The translations under genes were made by a program, and so were the position numbers. The notes below the pieces were generated by a model, which saw nothing but the letters and a program-made list of their open reading frames with translations, was not told where the DNA came from and searched no databases. Positions 53,650 to 62,757 of a stretch of DNA of 64,000 bases are shown here, piece by piece; position 1 is the first letter of the stretch, and each line of letters opens with the position of its first letter. This DNA comes from Propionibacteriaceae bacterium (GTDB lineage: Bacteria; Actinomycetota; Actinomycetes; Propionibacteriales; Propionibacteriaceae), in assembly GCA_030537675.1 (NCBI GenBank), contig JAUNVL010000002.1:44947-108946 (forward strand), in the 5' to 3' direction.

Positions 53650-54916
53650 GTCTTTCCGTCGCACCGGGAACCGGATCTCCTGGCTCCTCGTTCCACTGTT
53701 GGGCGGGATGCAACTGGTCGGTCTGCGGCGCAGCCTCGATGACCTGGGGGGTGTCTCGGCAGCCCTGGTGGTTTTCGTTGCCCTCGCCGTACTGACCTCT
53801 CCCTGGTGGTGGCGCCGGAGAGGCGAACTGGGACGCTGGGGATTCATGCTCGTGGCGTTCTTCCTCGCCATCGTCGGCTGTGCGTTGATCTCCATCGCGG
53901 CGCATCCTGCACCGGTGGTGCACACATCCGAGGACTTTGTCGTGCAGGCCCGGTGGGTGGTGATCCCCTGGTTGACGGCTCCGGCTGCACTGTTCGCAGG
54001 GATGGGGCTGGTCCTGTCGGCTGAAGCCACGCGACGGCTGTCGGTGATGCTGGCAGGTTGTGCCGCGATGGTGGTGGCAGCGGTGGTGGACTGGCCCAGA
54101 CAAGCGGCGATCCATGGCTCCTGGCGGTTTGCCACGGCAATGGGCGGTTCAGCCACCATCCATGTGGCCATGCTGTTGGCGGCGGCTCTCGGACTGGCCC
54201 ATGCTCTTCGCGGCCCGCGTGCCCGGCTGGGCTGGGCGGTTGCCGTGTTGTCCATGGCGGCGCTCGTTGCCACGGGATCGCGAGCAGCACTGCTGATGCT
54301 CGTCACATGGTTGGTGATTCTGGCGGCCGGACGGATTCGGTCTCGTGAGCAGGTCAAGCGACTGTGGCCGGTGTGGCTGGGAATCGTGGTGCTCGCCGCT
54401 CTGGTGGTGACTGTGCCGACGTTGGCCAGGCTGGTGTCCTTCACCGATCTGAAGCGTGCCGAGAATTTGGAGACTTCGCTGCAGCTGTGGACCTCTTCGG
54501 GATCGAGCGTGTTGTGGGGTGCTGGGGTGGGACAGGTGTGGCCGTGGTACGTGTTCGAGTCCGGAGCGGTAGCAGTTCCCGGGGCCGGAATGGTGCCCTC
54601 TGCGGCTGGGGACCTGCTGCTGAGCCCGCACTCGACCTTCCTGGCTCTCGTGGTCGAACTCGGTGTCCTGGGGGCGATTCTCGGTGCAGGCTGTGTCGTC
54701 GCGCTGGTGGGACTGTTGGTGAGCTCACGCAGCCACCCGGGCAGATTCTTGGTGAGTGCAGCCGTTGTGGCCACGCTGGTGGCCAGCCTGTTCGACACCT
54801 ACTGGTTCAAGAACTTCGAGATCTCCGTGTTGTGGTGGATGACTGCTGCAGTGGCCCTCACCTGGCCAACTGCAAAGGACCCGGCCATGCCCCCGCCTGT
54901 TAGCGTTGAACGATGA
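53636..54916 (+). CDS. O-antigen ligase/polymerase-type membrane protein (Wzy-like, copy A)
   Basis: 426 aa with about eleven hydrophobic helices. A long outside loop ends in SPHSTFLALVVELGVLG, the Wzy_C/WaaL-type motif, and VATGSRAALLML is the usual mid-protein arginine block. It would polymerise repeat units or attach the polymer to an acceptor on the outer face of the membrane. The GTG at 53636 lies inside the end of the preceding gene. It overlaps the next glycosyltransferase by 4 nt. Confidence 0.8.
   Translation: MTESESFRRTGNRISWLLVPLLGGMQLVGLRRSLDDLGGVSAALVVFVALAVLTSPWWWRRRGELGRWGFMLVAFFLAIVGCALISIAAHPAPVVHTSEDFVVQARWVVIPWLTAPAALFAGMGLVLSAEATRRLSVMLAGCAAMVVAAVVDWPRQAAIHGSWRFATAMGGSATIHVAMLLAAALGLAHALRGPRARLGWAVAVLSMAALVATGSRAALLMLVTWLVILAAGRIRSREQVKRLWPVWLGIVVLAALVVTVPTLARLVSFTDLKRAENLETSLQLWTSSGSSVLWGAGVGQVWPWYVFESGAVAVPGAGMVPSAAGDLLLSPHSTFLALVVELGVLGAILGAGCVVALVGLLVSSRSHPGRFLVSAAVVATLVASLFDTYWFKNFEISVLWWMTAAVALTWPTAKDPAMPPPVSVER
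54901..54906 (+). promoter_or_regulatory. Internal -10 box (TAGCGT) ahead of a glycosyltransferase
   Basis: TAGCGT, inside the end of the Wzy-like gene, ends 6 nt before the ATG at 54913. It could drive a separate leaderless transcript within the operon. Confidence 0.35.
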
Positions 54917-56163
54917 CCGAGATGCCAGCGAGGCCCACGGTGGTGTGGGTCACCTCCCTGTACCCATTCGGAGACGGCGAGCAGTTCATTTCTGCGGAAC
55001 TCGACGTCTGGGCGCGCCACGGAGTGAGAGTCATCATGCTGCCGGAGAAGCGCGGCTCGGTGACGACTGCACGCACGATGCCCGATGGGGTCGAGCTGTG
55101 CACCACCCTGGCCGATCGATGGGACTCGCCCCGGTGGCAGGCGCTCAGTGCTGCAAGGGCCCTGGTGGATCCGATGTGGTGGCGTGAACTGGGTCAGCTG
55201 ATCCGCACCCGCCGGGCAACCCCGGAGCGAATCCGGATCGCGTTGCGGACCTCTGCCCAGGTGGAACTCATCGAATCCGTGCTGGCGGAGTTGAGCGTCG
55301 GCGGAATCACACTCGACATGGTCTACGGCTACTGGCTGTCCTCCGGAGTCTTCGCCGGGGCGAGGGCTCGGCGCAGCGGACTGACCCGGGTGGCTGTGTG
55401 TCGGGCCCATGGCACTGACCTGTGGGAACCGATACGCCAGGCCCAGTACACGCCGCTGGTGCGGCAACTTGCAGCAGACATCGATCTGGTGGGTGCCATT
55501 TCCCTGAGCGGGAGTGAACACCTGGCCCGATACGGCTTCACCACCGCTCAGCGCCACGTGGCCCGGTTGGGGGTGCAGATCCCGGCGCAGGTCACCAGCG
55601 CGTCGGGGCCCAACAGCCTCAAGGTGTTGAGCGTGAGCTCCCTGACGCCCCTCAAGCGGGTGGATCGGATCATCCACGCTCTGGCGAGGTTGCGACAGAT
55701 TCGTCCTGACTTGAGTATCACGTGGACCCATATCGGATCCGGGCCGCTGGCCGGGGAGATCGAAGAGCTCGCGGCACGGGAACTCGACGGCGTCGAGCAC
55801 GATCTGCTCGGTCAACTCGATCACGACCAAGTGTTGGAGTGGTACCGCACACACGAAGTCGACGTCGTGGTCAACACCTCGGACAGCGAGGGCATACCGG
55901 TGTCCCTCATGGAGGCGATGGTCCGAGGGGTGCCGGCGGTGGCTCCGGCCATCGGGGCGGTGGACGAACTCGTTCCTCCGGAATTGCTCCTGCCACCGAC
56001 ACCCGGCGCACAGGAGTTGGCCGAGAAGTTGTCCGTACTCACCGACGAGGTCAAGTCACCGGAGTTGCGCCAGAAGGTGCGCAGCATGGTGGAGACGAAT
56101 TATTACGCCGAGGCCAACCACACGGCCTTCGTGCAGCGGTTGTTGTCGCTGCTGGACGAGTGA
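54913..56163 (+). CDS. Glycosyltransferase, GT4-like
   Basis: 416 aa. VWVTSLYPFGDGEQFI begins the acceptor domain, CRAHGTDLWE forms the inter-domain part, and SVSSLTPLKRVDRIIHA together with SDSEGIPVSLMEAMVRGVPAVA gives the EX7E donor site. The pattern resembles capsule enzymes such as EpsF-type transferases. ATGA overlap with the preceding gene. It ends the rightward run and faces the convergent Wzz-like gene. Confidence 0.88.
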   Translation: MTEMPARPTVVWVTSLYPFGDGEQFISAELDVWARHGVRVIMLPEKRGSVTTARTMPDGVELCTTLADRWDSPRWQALSAARALVDPMWWRELGQLIRTRRATPERIRIALRTSAQVELIESVLAELSVGGITLDMVYGYWLSSGVFAGARARRSGLTRVAVCRAHGTDLWEPIRQAQYTPLVRQLAADIDLVGAISLSGSEHLARYGFTTAQRHVARLGVQIPAQVTSASGPNSLKVLSVSSLTPLKRVDRIIHALARLRQIRPDLSITWTHIGSGPLAGEIEELAARELDGVEHDLLGQLDHDQVLEWYRTHEVDVVVNTSDSEGIPVSLMEAMVRGVPAVAPAIGAVDELVPPELLLPPTPGAQELAEKLSVLTDEVKSPELRQKVRSMVETNYYAEANHTAFVQRLLSLLDE

Positions 56164-56184
56164 GCCGTGGAAACGCTGTCTCCG

Positions 56185-57450
56185 TCAGGAGGAGACGTGA
56201 ACCGTGGCCCCGGCGGCGTAGGGGGTTGTGGGGCGTGGAGGGTGCTCGGTGACCAGCACCAGGCCGGCGACCTTGGCGTGTCCGGCCTCCAGCGTCGCCA
56301 AGGCTTCTGCCAGTTGGGCCTTGGTGTCGTGCTCCGCATCGACGAGTAGCAGCAGGCCGTCGAAGTGACGGGAGATGACTGCGGTGTCGGAGACCGGCAG
56401 CACCGGGGGACAGTTCACCAGCGTCCAGTCGTGGGTGGCGCGGTAGGAGTCGATGATGTGTGCGAACACCGGCCTCGACAAGAGCTCCACCGGATTGGGC
56501 GGCACGGGGCCGGCCAGCAGTTCCGCGGGCTGCGTCTCGGGAAGGGACTCGTGGGACAGGTGTGCGGACAAGCCCTGGTCCCGCGCACCCAGCGGACGGG
56601 CGCGCAGGTCGGAATCGATCACCGCAGTGGTGTTGCCCTGGCGGCGTAGTTCCTCCGCCAGTTGCGTGATCACAGCCGCGCTCGTGGTGTGGGTTCCGGT
56701 GTCCGCGACGGCGAGCACGCGGCGACCCAGCGACGGCGCGATCACGAAGTCCAGGTTGCGCGCCAGCTGGGCGATCGTCTCGTGTGATGGCGAGGACCCT
56801 GTTACTGCGACGACGGAGACATCGGTGACGCTGGCGATCCGATGAGGCGTGCGTGCCTTCTGGTCCAGCAGCACGCGCGCCAGGAGATAGGCAATACCCA
56901 TGAGGATTCCGGCCAGGACGGCGGACAGGATTGTGCGCAGCGGGCCGGCCGCAGCTTCGGCCAACTCGGTCCGGGTCTCGGCCGAATACCACTGGAGTTC
57001 CAGCCGGCCATCCGCGCTCTGGATCGGCGCTTCGGCGAGTCGCTGCTGGAAGGACGCGCTGATCGCCTCAACAACCTCGGCGGTCTCCTCCTCGGAGCGC
57101 CCCTGCACCGAAAGGATCATCAACATGCTGTTGGTCGGCAGCGAGAACCGCACCTGCCGTGCAAGTTCTATTCCAGTCACCGGCGGATCCAGCTTCTCCC
57201 CGGCGGGAACCAGCACCAGCGGGGAGTTGATCAGTGACTGGGCCGTGGCCAGCAACTCCACGGCGCTGTCGGAATCCTTCTTCTCGGGCTGAGCCTCGCC
57301 CACAAGCTTCAGCTGGATGGTTACCGAGGAGTTGTACACATCGCGGGCCTGGACGAACCCGAAGGCTCCAGCGAGCAGCCCTGCCAGAATGGCCACCAGC
57401 AGCGCCGCCTTCAGATGACGAAACATCGTGATGACGGTATCGGCGACCAT
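56185..57450 (-). CDS. Wzz-like chain-length protein fused to P-loop-less tyrosine-kinase-like domain
   Basis: 421 aa. Two transmembrane helices (about 12-32 and 172-192) enclose a Wzz-type extracytoplasmic domain. The cytoplasmic part looks like a bacterial tyrosine kinase with a Walker A'-type VIDSDLRARP and a B-type region LVNCPPVLP. Where the GxxGxGKS/T loop should be it reads ADTGTHTTSAAV, without the Lys. There is no Tyr cluster at the C-terminus. It probably sets polymer length without being an active kinase. GGAG precedes the ATG, and TAGTCT (about 57490) is a possible -10. Confidence 0.82.
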   Translation of the reverse strand: MVADTVITMFRHLKAALLVAILAGLLAGAFGFVQARDVYNSSVTIQLKLVGEAQPEKKDSDSAVELLATAQSLINSPLVLVPAGEKLDPPVTGIELARQVRFSLPTNSMLMILSVQGRSEEETAEVVEAISASFQQRLAEAPIQSADGRLELQWYSAETRTELAEAAAGPLRTILSAVLAGILMGIAYLLARVLLDQKARTPHRIASVTDVSVVAVTGSSPSHETIAQLARNLDFVIAPSLGRRVLAVADTGTHTTSAAVITQLAEELRRQGNTTAVIDSDLRARPLGARDQGLSAHLSHESLPETQPAELLAGPVPPNPVELLSRPVFAHIIDSYRATHDWTLVNCPPVLPVSDTAVISRHFDGLLLLVDAEHDTKAQLAEALATLEAGHAKVAGLVLVTEHPPRPTTPYAAGATVHVSS

Positions 57451-57537
57451 GGATTCTCCAACGACGTGACCTCTGGGACGACTCTCAGACTAGGGCATGG
57501 GCTCCGTCCGCTCCTCAGACGACCCGGAGGCGGTGGA

Positions 57538-57543
57538 TATGAT
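57538..57543 (+). promoter_or_regulatory. -10 box of a leaderless gene (TATGAT)
   Basis: TATGAT ends 6 nt before the ATG at 57550, with no SD in between. Confidence 0.5.
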
Positions 57544-57549
57544 CCGAGC

Positions 57550-58884
57550 ATGCTTCGCGGACAGGGGAACCGGCCTTTGACGTGGCTGTGGTGCGCGGGC
57601 CTCTTCCTGCTCCCGCTGGTCTCGGGCATGGGCAGCGCGATCACGGTGGCCGGGCTCGCCCCGGTGAGACCCTTCGCGGTGGCACTGGCCGTGGTTGGCC
57701 TGGCGGTTGCGGTGACCAGACGCACACCACCGACCGCTGTCTCCTGGGGGATCGTGCTCCTGGGAGTGTTGTGGCTGAGCTGGGGCCTGTTCCATCCACC
57801 GACCTATCCGGCGATCAGCGAGCTGTCCTCCATCACGCTCGGACTGTTGACGACGTGGGTGCTGGTGCTGCGCCCGGCAGACGACGTGGATCTGGGGTGG
57901 TTCACCGGGGGGTGGGTGTTTGCCTGGTGGGTGTGCGTGCTTCCGGGACTCTACGAGATCGTCACCGGAAAACATCTGCCGAACTACCTGGAAGGCTCCC
58001 CCCAGTGGGTCCGGGAGGCCTCCACCGACATCGCCTCCTTCTTCGTCAACCCCAACCTGTTCGCCTACTTCCTGGCCGTGGGGATGGTCATGCTGGCGCT
58101 CGCCGCGACGATGACCACACGGGTCTGGGTCCGCCGCGGGGTGTTGGCCATGGTCGTGATGACTCCCGTGGTGGTCTTCCAGACCGGGAGCCGGATCACC
58201 ACTTTGGTGTGTTGCCTGATCCTGGTCTGGGTGGTGTGGGCCTGGTGGCCGGGCGTGGTGCGTCGCATCATCATCATCGCGGGTGGCGTCGCGGCCGCGG
58301 CCGTCGTCATCGCCTTCGCCATGTTCCCGCAACTGTCGATGAAGGTGGAGAACGAGCTGAGCGGCTCAGGGATCCACAGGCTGAATCTGTATCGCAATGG
58401 GGTGTGGATGTTGCAGCAGACCTTGGGCATCGGGGTGGGGGCAGGCAACTTCGAATCGGCCATCTCTGTGGACAGCGCACCCTATGAAACGGCAGGTGCA
58501 CGCAACCCCCACAGCGGGGTGTTCGAGATCGCCAGCCAGTATGGAGTGCTGTGGGCAGGAGTGCTCTTTGCCCTCGTGGTGGTCCTGATGTGGGTGGGCT
58601 GGCGCGGCTTCTTCCAACGCTTCGGCAGCCGCTCCGAGGAGATCATGCGTCAAGCGGTGTTCGTCTCCGCAGTGGCATTGCCGCTGTTGTCCTTCGCGAA
58701 CTCAACGTTCCTGGACTCCCCGATCGCCTGGATCCACGTCGCAGGAACCACGATGGTGGCGTGCAGCCTTCGTCTGAAGCACACCACCGTTTCGACCGGG
58801 CCGCGGAGTGCGTCGGTCGAGCAGGTGCTGGTCACCAGGCAACGGTTGCGTCAGACGAGTTCGTTGGGCGCACGCGAGTCGTAA
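57550..58884 (+). CDS. O-antigen ligase/polymerase-type membrane protein (Wzy-like, copy B)
   Basis: 444 aa with ten to twelve hydrophobic helices. NPNLFAYFLAVG, QTGSRITTLV, and RNPHSGVFEIASQYGVLW mark the Wzy/ligase family. It is a second member in this locus, beside the one at 53636-54916, so one may polymerise and the other ligate. The ATG at 57550 is supported by the -10 box; the frame runs on upstream without support. It ends overlapping the convergent flippase gene by 34 nt. Confidence 0.8.
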   Translation: MLRGQGNRPLTWLWCAGLFLLPLVSGMGSAITVAGLAPVRPFAVALAVVGLAVAVTRRTPPTAVSWGIVLLGVLWLSWGLFHPPTYPAISELSSITLGLLTTWVLVLRPADDVDLGWFTGGWVFAWWVCVLPGLYEIVTGKHLPNYLEGSPQWVREASTDIASFFVNPNLFAYFLAVGMVMLALAATMTTRVWVRRGVLAMVVMTPVVVFQTGSRITTLVCCLILVWVVWAWWPGVVRRIIIIAGGVAAAAVVIAFAMFPQLSMKVENELSGSGIHRLNLYRNGVWMLQQTLGIGVGAGNFESAISVDSAPYETAGARNPHSGVFEIASQYGVLWAGVLFALVVVLMWVGWRGFFQRFGSRSEEIMRQAVFVSAVALPLLSFANSTFLDSPIAWIHVAGTTMVACSLRLKHTTVSTGPRSASVEQVLVTRQRLRQTSSLGARES

Positions 58885-60158
58885 CTGCGGGCCACCAACA
58901 GGGCGATCACGCAGAAGCAGGCGAGCAGCCCGGCCATGGCCCAGCTCACCATCTGGATCGTGGCGACCATGTCCGTCCTGTTGAACCAGATGATGGACAG
59001 CGGCACCGCCATGTAGACCACCGCGAAGCCCAACAGGATTTCCTGGCGTTGCGCCACGACGAACAGGTTGGAGATGGGCGAGGTGGAGAAGTTCATGTAC
59101 AGCCACGGGGTCAGGGCTGAGGCAAAGAGGGCGGCGTTGGCCCACTTGTCCCCACCGCCCAGCAACAACGGCAGCAGTGGAGGGGCCAGGAAGTAGATCA
59201 GCATGAAGGGGACGATGGCGATGCTCATGGTGATGAGCAGGGACTTTCGGACCATCGCAAACATGTGCCCCGGCTTGGTGCTGGCCAGGCGTTGGAAGAA
59301 GACTTGGGCAAGGGCCGAGGAGACGAGGGCTGCGGGGGCCTGCACCAGGGCCCAGGCAGCGGTGAACTGCCCCAGGACAGCGGTGGTGGCGACGGCCCCG
59401 ATGAGCAGGTTGATCCCCTGAAGCCTGATCGAGTCGACGACTGCGTTGGGCCCATTGAGAAGCGGCATCTTGCGGAATTCCTTGAGCAGGGATTTCGCGT
59501 CTGTTTTGGTGAGGGGCACGCGCTCGGGGATGCCACCCTTGCGCCACAGATTCGTCAGGGCCGACAACTGACCCAGCAGGGTGCCAGCGATCAGCCCGAA
59601 CACCCCGATCCCACCCAGCCCCAACCCGACCTGTGTCCCAGCCACCGTCACGGACTGGTAGATCTTGTTGCGGCTGATCAGGGAGAACCGTTGGTTGCGG
59701 GTGAGCCAGTAGGTGAAGATCGCCATCTGGCCGAAGGCCCAGATGATCAGTCCCACCGCGTAGAGCCACGACGACGCACTCCGGTCCAGCTCGTACAGGT
59801 CGGCCACCCAGGGGGCGAGCGCAATCATCACGAGCGTCGTGGTGATCGCCACCCCAGCGTTGATCCAGGAACACAACCACACCAGTTGCGTCGCGCGTCG
59901 ACGGTCCTCCACCAACAGAATCGCCAGGTCATAGCGCAATGCGGCGAGGGGGATGACGGCGCTGGCCACCGACATGACCACCGCCCAGGATCCGTACTCG
60001 GTCGCCGTGAACAATCGCGTGATGATGGGCGTGGTGATCATCGGCAGGACCTGGGCAACCGCGGTACCGCTCATGAGAGTGAGCACGTGGCGGACGAAGG
60101 TGTGTTCGCGCAGGTAGCGACGTATCCGGCCCGGTTCCCTGGGAGGATTCACCGCCAC
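58851..60158 (-). CDS. Polysaccharide flippase (Wzx-like)
   Basis: 435 aa with about twelve hydrophobic helices over the whole length, and the RFLFT-type start FVRHVLTLMSGTAVAQVLPMITTPIITRLFTATEYG (short parts are diagnostic: TPIITRLFTATEYG). It belongs to the MOP superfamily and would flip lipid-linked repeat units across the membrane. The GTG start overlaps the stop of the upstream glycosyltransferase by 10 nt, so the two are made together. Confidence 0.88.
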   Translation of the reverse strand: MAVNPPREPGRIRRYLREHTFVRHVLTLMSGTAVAQVLPMITTPIITRLFTATEYGSWAVVMSVASAVIPLAALRYDLAILLVEDRRRATQLVWLCSWINAGVAITTTLVMIALAPWVADLYELDRSASSWLYAVGLIIWAFGQMAIFTYWLTRNQRFSLISRNKIYQSVTVAGTQVGLGLGGIGVFGLIAGTLLGQLSALTNLWRKGGIPERVPLTKTDAKSLLKEFRKMPLLNGPNAVVDSIRLQGINLLIGAVATTAVLGQFTAAWALVQAPAALVSSALAQVFFQRLASTKPGHMFAMVRKSLLITMSIAIVPFMLIYFLAPPLLPLLLGGGDKWANAALFASALTPWLYMNFSTSPISNLFVVAQRQEILLGFAVVYMAVPLSIIWFNRTDMVATIQMVSWAMAGLLACFCVIALLVARSYDSRAPNELV

Positions 60159-61285
60159 GGGGCAGAACTTTCCATCTGCATGCCCCGCGTGGAGAGCGCC
60201 CGGCGCGTGACCTCCAGCAGGGCCGGAACCTCGGCTTCAAAGTTGAACACTTCCTCGATGGCGCGACGGCCGCGTCGTCCCATCTCGGCGCTGCGCTCGG
60301 GATCGGTCATCAGTTGACGGATCGCCTCGGCCGGTGGCTCGGGGGTGCTGGTGTCCACGAAGACGCAGCAGTCGTGCTCGCCCAGCAGATTCTTCAACCA
60401 CGGAAAATCGCTGACCACCGACGGGATTCCCGCCGCCATGTACTCGAAGAGCTTGGTGGGGAGGGAATCGACGTAGTTGCGCAGCGGCTTCAGGAACACC
60501 AGCCCCAGCGAACCGGTGGCCAGCAGCGCGGGAACCTCGGTGGCAGGGATGAGGCCGCGGTAGTCGGTGGATCCGTCGCCGTTGTGCTCCGCCAGCAGTT
60601 CAGCGATGTCGGGATCGGCCTTGCCGGCCATGACAAGTTGAGCACCCTCGACCTGCTGCACGGCCTTGACCATGATGTCGACCTGGCGCCCCTGTGACAG
60701 CATCCCGACGTAGACGATGCGCCCGGGGACGTGCTGGTCATCGCTGACGGGGTAGTCGCGCAGGTACGGGTAGTTGTGCACGACGGCCGCGTTGCTGTTG
60801 CTGTAGAGACTGCGAATGTGGGGAGTGGCGGTGACAATGCCCTCGAATCCTCGATCAGCCCACGCCACCAGCAAGCGTGCGTAGAAGCTGGCCAGGGGGT
60901 GCAGGGGACGGGGAATGTAGGGCTTGTCGTCCATCTGGCCCACCAGATCCTCATGGGCATCGTAGATGGCGGTCTTGCGGTGCAGCGTCTTCCACAACCA
61001 CACCATGGGGATCAGTTCTGGATCATGAACGTGCACCAGATCAGGGCGAATCCTGCGCAGCGCCCGCCAAGCCTTGAACTGGCTGGTGACAAGGCGTTGG
61101 AACACCCCGGACGCCGTCCCAATACCGACGGTTTTCACATCCTGGTCAACGACGTCACCCTCCTGCGCACAAATGAGCCACTGATCCACCCCGGCGCGCG
61201 CCAGCGAGGCGCATTCCTTGTTGAAGATGCGGTTGTCGCGTGGTGGGTGCAGCGTGGACAGATGCGCGATGCGGCTGGTGCTCAT
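60149..61285 (-). CDS. Glycosyltransferase, GT4-like
   Basis: 378 aa. HLSTLHPPRDNRIFNKEC begins the acceptor domain and is typical of transferases in surface-polysaccharide loci. VHVHDPELIP and YDAHEDLVGQ continue it, and SLPTKLFEYMAAGIPSVVSDFPW forms the donor site. The sugar is unknown. It heads the minus-strand pair with the flippase. TAGGAC (about 61305) may be its -10 box. Confidence 0.88.
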   Translation of the reverse strand: MSTSRIAHLSTLHPPRDNRIFNKECASLARAGVDQWLICAQEGDVVDQDVKTVGIGTASGVFQRLVTSQFKAWRALRRIRPDLVHVHDPELIPMVWLWKTLHRKTAIYDAHEDLVGQMDDKPYIPRPLHPLASFYARLLVAWADRGFEGIVTATPHIRSLYSNSNAAVVHNYPYLRDYPVSDDQHVPGRIVYVGMLSQGRQVDIMVKAVQQVEGAQLVMAGKADPDIAELLAEHNGDGSTDYRGLIPATEVPALLATGSLGLVFLKPLRNYVDSLPTKLFEYMAAGIPSVVSDFPWLKNLLGEHDCCVFVDTSTPEPPAEAIRQLMTDPERSAEMGRRGRRAIEEVFNFEAEVPALLEVTRRALSTRGMQMESSAPWR

Positions 61286-61361
61286 GTGCGTCGAAGGTCC
61301 TAACTTGGGGCATGGTCAGTGACCGGAATCTCATCCAGCCTCCCGCGGACGGCGTTTCGGG

Positions 61362-62666
61362 TCAGTGGCCCTGGCCATCCCCGATACGGAAGTACCGGCA
61401 GCCGCCGGTGAAGTTCTCGGCCTTGCAGAAGCCGCGTCCGTCAACGAACACCTGGACGCCCGGAAGGTCCTCGGGGGAGAGATCCTTGTACTCCGGGTGG
61501 TCGGCCTGCAGGATCGCCACGTCCACGGGGTCGCCGAGGTGGTGAGCGTCGAAACCGTATCCAGCGAGCTCATCGTCGCTGAACATCGGGTCGTGGACGG
61601 TGACCTCGGCGCCGCGTGCCGTCAGCCCCTCCACTGTGGGGAAGACCCCGGAGAAGGCTGTTTCCTTGACCTTGCCCCGGTAGGAGGCGCCCAGGACCAC
61701 GACCTTCTTTCCGGTGAGATCGCCGAGCGCTCCCTCGGCGAGGCCGATGGCGTACTCCGGCATCGTCATGTTGGCCTCGCGCGCGGTCCGCACGATGGTG
61801 GCCTCCGGGTCGGTGTAGAGGTACAGCCGCGGGTACACGGGTATGCAGTGTCCGCCCACGGCGATTCCTGGGCGATGGATGTGGCTGTAGGGCTGGGAGT
61901 TGGAGGCGTCGATGACCTTGTGGACGTCGATCCCGTTGGCGGCCGCGAACTTGCCGAATTGGTTCGCGAGGCCGATGTTCACGTCGCGATAGGTGGTCTC
62001 GGCGAGCTTGGCCATCTCAGCAGCCTCGGCGCTGCCCATGTCCCACACGCCGTTGCCCTCGGGCAGGTCGGGACGCTCATCGAACGTGAGGACCTGGTTG
62101 TAGAACTCAATACCCTTACCGGTGCCCGCGGGGCTCAGACCTCCGACGAGCTTGGGGTACTTGCGCAGGTCCTCGAAGACGCGCCCGGTGAGGACACGCT
62201 CAGGGGAGAACACCAGATGGAAGTCCTCACCCTCGCGGAGACCGGAAATCTCCTCGATCATCGGCTTCCAGCGGTTGCGTGTGGTGCCCACCGGCAGCGT
62301 GGTCTCGTAGCTGACGAGCGTTCCCGCAGTGAGATGCTCGGAGAAGCTGCGCGTGGCAGTCTCCATCCATCCGAAATCCGGCTGCCATGTCTGGTCGTTG
62401 ACGAACAACGGAACCACGATGACGATGGCGTCGGCTCCGGGGATCGCCTCCGAGTAGTCGGTCGTTGCGCGCAGTGCACCCGCCGGGACGAGCTTGGCGA
62501 GTTTCTCCTGCAGGTGGGCTTCGCCGGGAAACGGTTCGACACCGTCGTTCACCTTGTCAACGACGCTCTGCTGGATGTCGACTCCGGTGACCTCGTGTCC
62601 CATGTCAGCGAATTGGACTGCCAGTGGCAACCCGATCTTTCCCATGGCGATGACGGCAATCTTCAC
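61362..62666 (-). CDS. Nucleotide-sugar dehydrogenase (UDP-ManNAc/UDP-Glc dehydrogenase family)
   Basis: 434 aa. It oxidises C6 of a UDP-sugar to the uronic acid in two NAD+ steps. The catalytic Cys is in VGGHCIPVYP, and the conserved Lys and Asp lie around EAAEMAKLAETTYRDVNI. The N-terminal nucleotide loop is AMGKIG, not the usual GLGYVG, so the first Gly of the Rossmann turn is Ala. The C-terminal UDP-binding domain (VVVLGASYRGKVKET) is complete. WecC-like UDP-ManNAcA synthesis fits slightly better than UDP-GlcA. TAGACT (62721-62716) is a possible -10. Confidence 0.88.
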   Translation of the reverse strand: MKIAVIAMGKIGLPLAVQFADMGHEVTGVDIQQSVVDKVNDGVEPFPGEAHLQEKLAKLVPAGALRATTDYSEAIPGADAIVIVVPLFVNDQTWQPDFGWMETATRSFSEHLTAGTLVSYETTLPVGTTRNRWKPMIEEISGLREGEDFHLVFSPERVLTGRVFEDLRKYPKLVGGLSPAGTGKGIEFYNQVLTFDERPDLPEGNGVWDMGSAEAAEMAKLAETTYRDVNIGLANQFGKFAAANGIDVHKVIDASNSQPYSHIHRPGIAVGGHCIPVYPRLYLYTDPEATIVRTAREANMTMPEYAIGLAEGALGDLTGKKVVVLGASYRGKVKETAFSGVFPTVEGLTARGAEVTVHDPMFSDDELAGYGFDAHHLGDPVDVAILQADHPEYKDLSPEDLPGVQVFVDGRGFCKAENFTGGCRYFRIGDGQGH

Positions 62667-62745
62667 TCTTGTGGTTTCCCTCCAGGAAATGGGTGCGCGA
62701 CACCCTTGGCGGACGAGTCTACCGGGAGAGGACGGTTCGGGCCGC

Positions 62746-62751
62746 TAACCT
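62746..62751 (+). promoter_or_regulatory. -10 box of a leaderless gene (TAACCT)
   Basis: TAACCT ends 6 nt before the ATG at 62758. It shares a 91-bp gap with the promoter of the divergent dehydrogenase. Confidence 0.45.
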
Positions 62752-62757
62752 GTTCTC

